This document shows positions 7,098 through 11,729 of a stretch of 11,729 nucleotides of DNA, one piece after another. Origin of the DNA: CBDUQI01 sp965369325 (lineage in GTDB: Bacteria; Pseudomonadota; Gammaproteobacteria; Steroidobacterales; JBCBZW01); the NCBI GenBank assembly GCA_965369325.1, contig CBDUQI010000187.1, forward strand, positions 1-11,729, given 5' to 3'. A model generated the notes under the pieces. The model did not search any database and was not told where the DNA came from. It worked only from the letters and a program-made list of their open reading frames with translations. A program made the position numbers and the translations under genes. Each line of letters starts with the position of its first letter. The stretch's first letter is position 1.

Positions 7098-8357
7098 ATG
7101 TTCCAGCCCGTCTCTGTATTTGTTGGCCTTCGCTACCTGCGGGCACGTCGCCGACAAAGCGAATTTATCTCGCTGATTTCGCTGATTTCGCTGCTGGGGA
7201 TTGCGCTGGGTGTGGCGGCACTGATTGTTGTGTTATCGGTGATGAATGGCTTTAGCGAAGAGCTCCGATCACGCCTGCTGAGCCTGAGCTCGCATGCTAC
7301 CGTGCAGGCCCGCGACGGGCAGCTGCGCGAGTGGGCGTATATTGCCGAGCGCAGTGAGCAGCAGCCCGAGGTGAGTGGTGCCGCGCCTTTCGTTGCCGGT
7401 GAGGGCATGCTGGTCAACGGTGCCCGGCTGGCAGGCGTGCTGGTGGACGGGGTGCTGCCGGTCGGCGATGAGCCGGACGGCCACGATGGTGTGTCGCTGA
7501 TTAGCGAGCGCATGTTGGAAGGCAGTGTCGCGGACCTACGCCCTGGCGCACGTAATCTGGTGCTGGGCGTGGGCTTGGCGCAGTCGTTGGGCGTAAGTGT
7601 GGGCGATCGGGTGAATATGCTGGTGCCACGCGCGGAGCGTGGGCGCTTTGTGCCGCAAATTTCGCGCTTCACCGTCAGTGGACTGTTCGAGGCCGGCATT
7701 CAGGAGCACGACAACATGCGCGCGGTGGCCAACATCGAAGACGCGGCCGAACTGTTCGGGCTGCAAGGCGGGGTGAGTGGCGTGCGTCTGCGTTTGCATG
7801 ACCTGATGCAGGCCCCGCGGTTTTCGCGCCAGTTGCAGGACGCACTTGGCGAGGCGTACAAGGTTGAGGACTGGGCGGTTCAGCAGGCGAGTTATTTCCG
7901 CGCCATCCGCATTGAGAAACTGATGATGTTTGTAATCCTCTCGCTGATCGTAGCGGTGGCGGCCTTTAATATCGTAGCGACTCTTGTGATGGCCGTGGCC
8001 GACAAACGCAACGACATCGCGATCCTACGCACCTTGGGGATGACGCCGCGCGCGGTGCAGATGGCGTTCGTGTTTCAGGGGCTGGCGATCGGCTTTATCG
8101 GCACCGTCAGTGGCGTGGCGCTGGGTGTGTTGGTGGCGTTGAATGTCGAGACGCTGGTGCCCCGGATAGAGGCGCTGCTTGGGATCAAGCTGATCCCGGC
8201 CGATGTCTACTATGTGACCCAGATCCCCTCGCGCATGCACTGGGAAGAGGTGGTCGGGATCGCGATCACCGCGTTTGCCTTATCCGCGTTTTCCACTATC
8301 TATCCAGCGCGTCGGGCCGCGGCTACGCAACCGGCCGAAGCGTTGCGTTATGAGTAG
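7098..8357 (+). CDS. lolE: Lipoprotein-releasing ABC transporter permease, LolE-like (first of two LolC/E-type permeases)
   Basis: This inner-membrane subunit belongs to the Lol transporter, which extracts mature lipoproteins from the inner membrane and passes them to LolA. The protein is 419 residues with the MacB/FtsX-type layout. TM1 is at about 26-49, a large periplasmic domain spans about 50-270, and three TM helices lie at about 275-300, 322-350 and 385-403. Family motifs are VVLSVMNGF (44-52), the coupling segment DKRNDIAILRTLGMTP (302-317) and the tail YPARRAAATQPAEALRYE. Between VP (176-177) and RF (190-191) it has RAERGRFVPQIS and lacks the T-P-x-G element that forms the LolA-binding Hook in E. 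coli LolC. I therefore read it as the LolE-type partner. Automatic pipelines may call it lolC because it comes first. The ATG at 7098 has no strong Shine-Dalgarno site. The second permease begins 65 bp downstream. Confidence 0.85.
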   Translation: MFQPVSVFVGLRYLRARRRQSEFISLISLISLLGIALGVAALIVVLSVMNGFSEELRSRLLSLSSHATVQARDGQLREWAYIAERSEQQPEVSGAAPFVAGEGMLVNGARLAGVLVDGVLPVGDEPDGHDGVSLISERMLEGSVADLRPGARNLVLGVGLAQSLGVSVGDRVNMLVPRAERGRFVPQISRFTVSGLFEAGIQEHDNMRAVANIEDAAELFGLQGGVSGVRLRLHDLMQAPRFSRQLQDALGEAYKVEDWAVQQASYFRAIRIEKLMMFVILSLIVAVAAFNIVATLVMAVADKRNDIAILRTLGMTPRAVQMAFVFQGLAIGFIGTVSGVALGVLVALNVETLVPRIEALLGIKLIPADVYYVTQIPSRMHWEEVVGIAITAFALSAFSTIYPARRAAATQPAEALRYE

Positions 8358-8422
8358 TCGGGCCGCCTGGGCGGCGATGAGTTTTGCACCTCCGTGGTGC
8401 CCAGCGCTGGGATGCCTGCCGC

Positions 8423-9670
8423 GTGCGCAATCCATTTGAGCTGTTTGTAGGTCTGCGATACGTGCGCGCGCGCAACCGCCGCGGCTTCATCTCATTTATT
8501 TCGCTTATCTCCATGCTGGGGATTGCCATCGCGGTCGCCGTGCTGATTGTGGTGCTGTCGGTGATGAACGGGTTTGAGCGCGAGCTGCGTGAGCGTATTT
8601 TGGATCTGGCCTCGCACGCCGCCATCACCGGATATGACGGGGCGCTGGAGGACTGGACTTTATTGCGCGATGTGGCAAGCGCCGATGAGCGTGTGGTGGC
8701 GGTGGCCGCCTTCTCGGAAGGTCAGGCGATGTTGCTGAGCGATGCCCGCAGCAGCGGCGTTGCCTTGCGCGGCATTACCCCGGCGCAGGAGCAGGCGGTG
8801 GCCTCGCTGGGCAAGCACATGCGTTCGGGCAGTCTGCAGGACTTGGTCGCTGGGCGTTACGGCCTGCTTATCGGGCAGACCTTGGCGGATGAGCTGCAAG
8901 TGACGGTGGGCGAAAAAGTGTTGGTAATGGTGCCGCAGGCAAATGTAACCCCCGCCGGGGTGATTCCGCGTATGCGCCGCTTTACCGTCACCGGTATATT
9001 CGCCGCCGGCATGCACGAGTATGATCGCGGCCTGGTGTTCGCACATCTGAATGATGCGCAGGCGCTGTATCGCATGGGGGAGGGCGTCACCGGGTTGCGT
9101 CTGCGTCTGCACGACATGTTTGAGGCGCCGCGCGCGGTACGCGATATCGCGCTGAAGCTGGGCGGTGGCGTTTACATTACAGACTGGACTCGCCAGCACT
9201 CCAATTTCTTCCGCTCGATTAAGCTGACCAAAACCGTCATGTTCGTTATCTTGTTGTTGGTTGTCGCAGTGGCTGCATTCAATATCGTCTCCACGCTATA
9301 CATGGTGGTGAAAGACAAAAGTGCGGACATTGCCATTATGCGCACCATTGGTGCCACCCCAGGCAGCATCACGCGAATCTTCGTGGTGCAGGGCATTGTT
9401 ATCGGCGTCATCGGCGTCGCGCTGGGCTTGGCGTTGGGCGTATCGCTGGCATTGAATCTGGAGGATATCGTGCGCTGGCTGGAAGCCACTTTTAATACCA
9501 CGCTGGTCTCGGCCGATGTGTACTACATCAGCGATTTGCCGGCACAGATCCGCCCGGGAGATTTGGTGCGTATCTGCACCACCGCGCTGCTGCTCACGTT
9601 GTTGTCCACTTTGTACCCGGCCTGGCGGGCCTCGTTAACCCAGCCAGCGGAGGCCTTACGGCATGAATGA
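8423..9670 (+). CDS. lolC: Lipoprotein-releasing ABC transporter permease, LolC/LolF-like (carries the LolA Hook)
   Basis: This is the second inner-membrane permease of the Lol exporter, 415 residues from the GTG at 8423. That start gives the family-typical N-terminus MRNPFELFVGLRYVRAR and has a weak GGGA 10 nt upstream. A TTG at 8384 would add 13 atypical residues. The layout is TM1 at about 25-48, a periplasmic domain, then TM helices near 270-296, 318-345 and 381-400. The coupling segment is DKSADIAIMRTIGATP and the tail ends QPAEALRHE. Residues 171-186 read P-QANVTPAGVI-P-RMRR. This aligns with the E. coli LolC Hook (P167-P179, containing TPMG) and the basic Pad residues that bind LolA. 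This protein is therefore the likely LolA-contacting subunit. Its end overlaps the lolD start by 8 bp, so translation is probably coupled. Confidence 0.9.
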   Translation: MRNPFELFVGLRYVRARNRRGFISFISLISMLGIAIAVAVLIVVLSVMNGFERELRERILDLASHAAITGYDGALEDWTLLRDVASADERVVAVAAFSEGQAMLLSDARSSGVALRGITPAQEQAVASLGKHMRSGSLQDLVAGRYGLLIGQTLADELQVTVGEKVLVMVPQANVTPAGVIPRMRRFTVTGIFAAGMHEYDRGLVFAHLNDAQALYRMGEGVTGLRLRLHDMFEAPRAVRDIALKLGGGVYITDWTRQHSNFFRSIKLTKTVMFVILLLVVAVAAFNIVSTLYMVVKDKSADIAIMRTIGATPGSITRIFVVQGIVIGVIGVALGLALGVSLALNLEDIVRWLEATFNTTLVSADVYYISDLPAQIRPGDLVRICTTALLLTLLSTLYPAWRASLTQPAEALRHE

Positions 9671-10397
9671 TATGCGCGATACAAATGCGCAAACCGCCCC
9701 TGTAGCACAGGATGCGACGACGCCGGTACTGCGGTGCGAGGGGCTTGGGCGGCAGTTCGAGCAGGGCAGCGGCAAGCCGCTGAGGGTGCTCGCCAATGTA
9801 GCGCTTGAGGTAATGCGCGGCGATCGGATCGCCATTATGGGGGCGTCGGGCTCTGGCAAAACCACGCTGCTGCAATTGCTGGGCGGACTGGACGATCCCA
9901 CCACAGGCACGGTCAGCATTGACGGGCAGGATCTAAGCATCCTGAACGATGTCGCCAGGGGGGGGCTGCGCAATCAGAAAATAGGCTTCGTGTACCAATT
10001 CCATCACCTGCTACCCGAATTTACGGCGCTGGAAAATGTGGCGATGCCACTGCTGATCCGGCGCACGGGCGTTGCCGCAGCGCGCGCGGCGGCCAGCGAT
10101 TTGCTGGACCGGGTAGGGCTGAGCGAGCGGTTGGAGCACAAGCCCAGTGAACTGTCCGGCGGTGAGCGCCAGCGCGCTGCGGTTGCACGGGCGCTGATCA
10201 CCTCCCCAGCGCTGGTACTAGCCGATGAGCCCACCGGTAATCTGGACCGGCGTACCGGCGCGCAGGTGTTTGATCTAATGCTGGAGTTAAATGTGGAACT
10301 CGGCACAGCGCTGGTGGTGGTGACGCACGATCCACTGATCGCCGGGCGCATGCAGCGTGTGCTGGAACTACGCGACAACGGTTTGTTTCCCGCTTAG
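9663..10397 (+). CDS. lolD: Lipoprotein-releasing ABC transporter ATP-binding protein LolD
   Basis: LolD is the cytoplasmic ATPase that powers lipoprotein release by the two permeases upstream. All ABC motifs are present: Walker A GASGSGKTT (60-68), the Q-loop at Gln112, signature LSGGERQR (164-171), Walker B LVLADEP (184-190) with catalytic Glu189, D-loop NLD (193-195), and H-loop His222. The stretch QKIGFVYQFHHLLPEFTALE (105-124) continues into NVAMPLLI. This is the 'LolD motif' that contacts the permease coupling helices and separates LolD from other MacB-like ATPases. The length of 244 residues is slightly above E. coli because of an N-terminal lead of about 20 residues. Starts at 9663 or 9672 (Met4) are both possible; the former overlaps the lolC stop by 8 bp. 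The stop codon at 10395-10397 lies inside a long inverted repeat. Confidence 0.96.
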   Translation: MNDMRDTNAQTAPVAQDATTPVLRCEGLGRQFEQGSGKPLRVLANVALEVMRGDRIAIMGASGSGKTTLLQLLGGLDDPTTGTVSIDGQDLSILNDVARGGLRNQKIGFVYQFHHLLPEFTALENVAMPLLIRRTGVAAARAAASDLLDRVGLSERLEHKPSELSGGERQRAAVARALITSPALVLADEPTGNLDRRTGAQVFDLMLELNVELGTALVVVTHDPLIAGRMQRVLELRDNGLFPA

Positions 10398-10494
10398 CAG
10401 CGTGTCGAAAAAGTCTCAGCCGCCGCGAGACGACGTGGACCATTCCCGCCTTGCCCTGTACTCGCCTGTGACTTTTTCAACACGCTGCTAAGCG
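10391..10494. repeat. MITE-like element with 25-bp terminal inverted repeats overlapping the lolD stop
   Basis: The arm at 10391-10415 (starts CGCTTAGCAGCGTGT, ends GAAAAAGTC) matches the reverse complement of 10470-10494 at 24 of 25 positions; the one difference is C versus T at arm position 16. The arms flank a 54-nt core with no obvious ORF. TA dinucleotides at 10395-10396 and 10489-10490 border 19-bp inner arms, which is compatible with a TA target duplication or with chance. The arm sequence GTGTTGAAAAAGTC is reminiscent of insertion-sequence ends, but I cannot assign a family. The T-run is inside the arm and not at its end, so this is not a classical terminator, though the transcript would fold into a long stem. 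The lolD stop codon lies within the left arm. Confidence 0.75.
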
Positions 10495-10677
10495 ATCCCC
10501 GTGCAAACCGGTCTCCTCACCACTTTCCGCTTGACGGGTCCGGCGACGGAATATCCCGCGAACTTGCCTGTTACGCATGCGGCGTGTCTGCTGCGTGCCC
10601 GTTAATCTGCCGTAAAGGACATGAGGCGACGGGTGTTCTGCGCATAGAGCGGGATGTTGTCCTCCGAGGTAACAGCG
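10495..10677 (+). other. Intergenic region before comEC
   Basis: This stretch holds no convincing gene. Together with the repeat it makes a 280-bp gap between lolD and comEC. A hairpin with two G-U pairs is possible at 10575-10598 (GCATGCGGC / GCTGCGTGC), but it has no T-run. TTGACG at 10531 has no partner -10 box at proper spacing. GAGG at 10666-10669 lies 8 nt before the ATG at 10678 and is the comEC ribosome binding site. Confidence 0.5.
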
Positions 10678-11729
10678 ATGGCAGGGAGGGCCATGAGTGG
10701 GCCAGCGGACGAGGCGGTCGCGGGACCAGCAACGCCTGCGGGGCAGATGAACATCGGCGCGGCACCTGGCGTTCGGGCATTCCCGGCGAACCTGTGGGCC
10801 GCGATCAGAAAGTGGGGGGGCTGCGCCGACCGGCTAGATACGGTCTGGTACTTCGTGGGCGGCGCCGTGTTCGGGCATGCGATTGAGGCGTTCCCGAATC
10901 GGTTGCTGGGACTGGGTATGCTGGCCGCGCTGGGCCTGCTGGTGCGCGGCTTGTATCGGGCGCGTTTGCCGGGCATCGGGTGCGGCCTGTTGCTGATGGC
11001 GCTCGGATTTTGCTGGGTGTGGGGGGCGACCGTATGGCGCCAGCACGGTCAGTTGCCCGAGTATCTGCTGCAGCGGCAGGTGCTGGTACAGGGCGTGATT
11101 CACGCGCCGGTGGAACCGGCTGCACGTGGTGTGCGGGTGCGCCTGCGGCTGGATCGGATCGACGGACAACCAACGCATCACCTGGTGCGGCTGAACTGGT
11201 ATGAGGCGCCCGCTGGGCTGCTGCCTGGACAGCGATGGCAGCTTCGCGCCAAGTTATTTGCGCCCTGGGGAATGGCGAACCCCGGTGGCCGCGACTTTGA
11301 GCGCTGGTTGTTTCGTCACAACATCCTCGCTACCGGCTACGTGATTAGTGCCCGCGCCGATGCGTCCGCGGGGCCGCCTGAGCAGCGTCTGCTGGCGCCG
11401 GCTATCGGCTGGCAAGGGGCGCTATCACGATTTCGCCTGCGCCTGGGTGCCCATCTCGAGCAGGTCCAGAGCCGGCCGGGTAGCTTCGCCTCTGCCCGCG
11501 TCCAGCGCTGGGTGTGCCAGATCAGCTCGGCACTATGCCGGCACTGGCCGGCGCCGGGCGCATCGACGGCGCTCGTCGTGGGGCTGGCAGTAGGTTTGCG
11601 AGCCCGCTTTAGCGACACTCAGTGGCAGGTGCTCCGGGACACCGGTACCAGCCATCTGATGGCTATTTCAGGTCTGCATGTGGGGCTCGTCGCCGGTCTC
11701 GGGGGATGGGTTGGGCGCTGGCTCTGGGC
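10678..11729 (+). CDS. comEC: DNA internalization-related competence protein ComEC/Rec2 (partial, runs off window end)
   Basis: ComEC is the inner-membrane channel that brings single-stranded DNA into the cytoplasm during natural transformation. About 350 codons are visible. They open in frame after a stop at 10645-10647 and continue past the end of the window. The ATG at 10678 is chosen for its GAGG site 8 nt upstream; ATGs at 10654 and 10693 are alternatives. Residues 1-50 form an Ala/Gly/Pro-rich lead. Hydrophobic segments follow at about 55-70, 76-92 and 99-117. Next comes the DUF4131-like domain, ending with the typical NPGGRDFERWLFRHNILATGYV (201-222). The Competence domain begins near 297, with ALVVGLAVGLR and then LRDTGTSHLMAISGLHVGL (319-337), the family's most conserved block. 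The later membrane segments and the C-terminal metallo-beta-lactamase-like domain lie outside the window, so intactness cannot be judged. Confidence 0.93.
   Translation, partial: MAGRAMSGPADEAVAGPATPAGQMNIGAAPGVRAFPANLWAAIRKWGGCADRLDTVWYFVGGAVFGHAIEAFPNRLLGLGMLAALGLLVRGLYRARLPGIGCGLLLMALGFCWVWGATVWRQHGQLPEYLLQRQVLVQGVIHAPVEPAARGVRVRLRLDRIDGQPTHHLVRLNWYEAPAGLLPGQRWQLRAKLFAPWGMANPGGRDFERWLFRHNILATGYVISARADASAGPPEQRLLAPAIGWQGALSRFRLRLGAHLEQVQSRPGSFASARVQRWVCQISSALCRHWPAPGASTALVVGLAVGLRARFSDTQWQVLRDTGTSHLMAISGLHVGLVAGLGGWVGRWLW

Noticed and set aside
7164..7196. Short tandem repeat of TCGCTGATT at the start of the first lol permease
   Set aside because: It encodes the normal family motif ISLISLISL of the first membrane segment and has only about three units.
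10391..10494. Inverted repeat as an intrinsic terminator of lolD
   Set aside because: The loop would be 54 nt, and the A/T run is inside the stem and not after it. It is kept as a repeat and not called a terminator.
10575..10598. Possible terminator or structured RNA upstream of comEC
   Set aside because: The 9-bp stem includes two G-U pairs, no T-run follows, and nothing else supports an RNA gene here.
10584..10886. 100-codon frame at the start of comEC
   Set aside because: It overlaps the comEC start in another frame, has no ribosome binding site, and shows no family resemblance. The frame opening at 10678 continues into unmistakable ComEC motifs.
1..11729. Defence island, phage, secretion or biosynthetic system
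   Set aside because: All sizeable genes belong to ordinary envelope, repair or competence families. No toxin-antitoxin, nuclease, CRISPR repeat, integrase or modular enzyme signature is present on either strand.

Overview
The window is a GC-rich, densely coded stretch of chromosome that reads as a gammaproteobacterium. The evidence is the set of housekeeping envelope genes (nagZ, csiV, mfd, the Lol exporter, comEC). The neighbourhood resembles the Pseudomonas-type arrangement, in which nagZ, a csiV-like gene and mfd lie close to lol genes and comEC (recalled, not searched). There is no tRNA, rRNA, CRISPR array, phage gene or intact transposase gene. The genus cannot be read from the sequence alone.

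Layout. (1) 21-1067 (+): nagZ, the muropeptide-recycling glucosaminidase, with a strong Shine-Dalgarno site. (2) 1197-2018 (+): a pentapeptide-repeat protein with a signal peptide, so probably periplasmic. (3) 2030-6300 (-): mfd followed by csiV, a probable two-gene unit that converges on gene 2 with only 11 bp between the stop codons. (4) 6499-6837 (-): a 112-residue secreted orphan protein with a BamE/SmpA-like C-terminal motif, its own probable promoter and a perfect hairpin downstream. (5) 7098-10397 (+): two LolC/E-type permeases and the ATPase LolD, which together make the lipoprotein-releasing transporter. (6) 10391-10494: a 25-bp near-perfect inverted repeat around a 54-nt core, resembling a small non-autonomous mobile element, which contains the lolD stop codon. 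(7) 10678 to the window end (+): the first about 350 codons of comEC/rec2.

How the genes work together. Apart from mfd (transcription-coupled repair) and comEC (DNA uptake), the products serve the cell envelope. NagZ recycles peptidoglycan fragments, CsiV is a peptidoglycan-binding helper of cell-wall synthesis, and LolCDE releases lipoproteins from the inner membrane to the carrier LolA. The pentapeptide protein and the small BamE-like protein are both predicted to be exported and have no assigned role.

I see no convincing novel multi-gene system. The points most worth a second look are the MITE-like repeat at the lolD stop, the lol gene order with the LolA-binding Hook on the second permease, and the two uncharacterised exported proteins.
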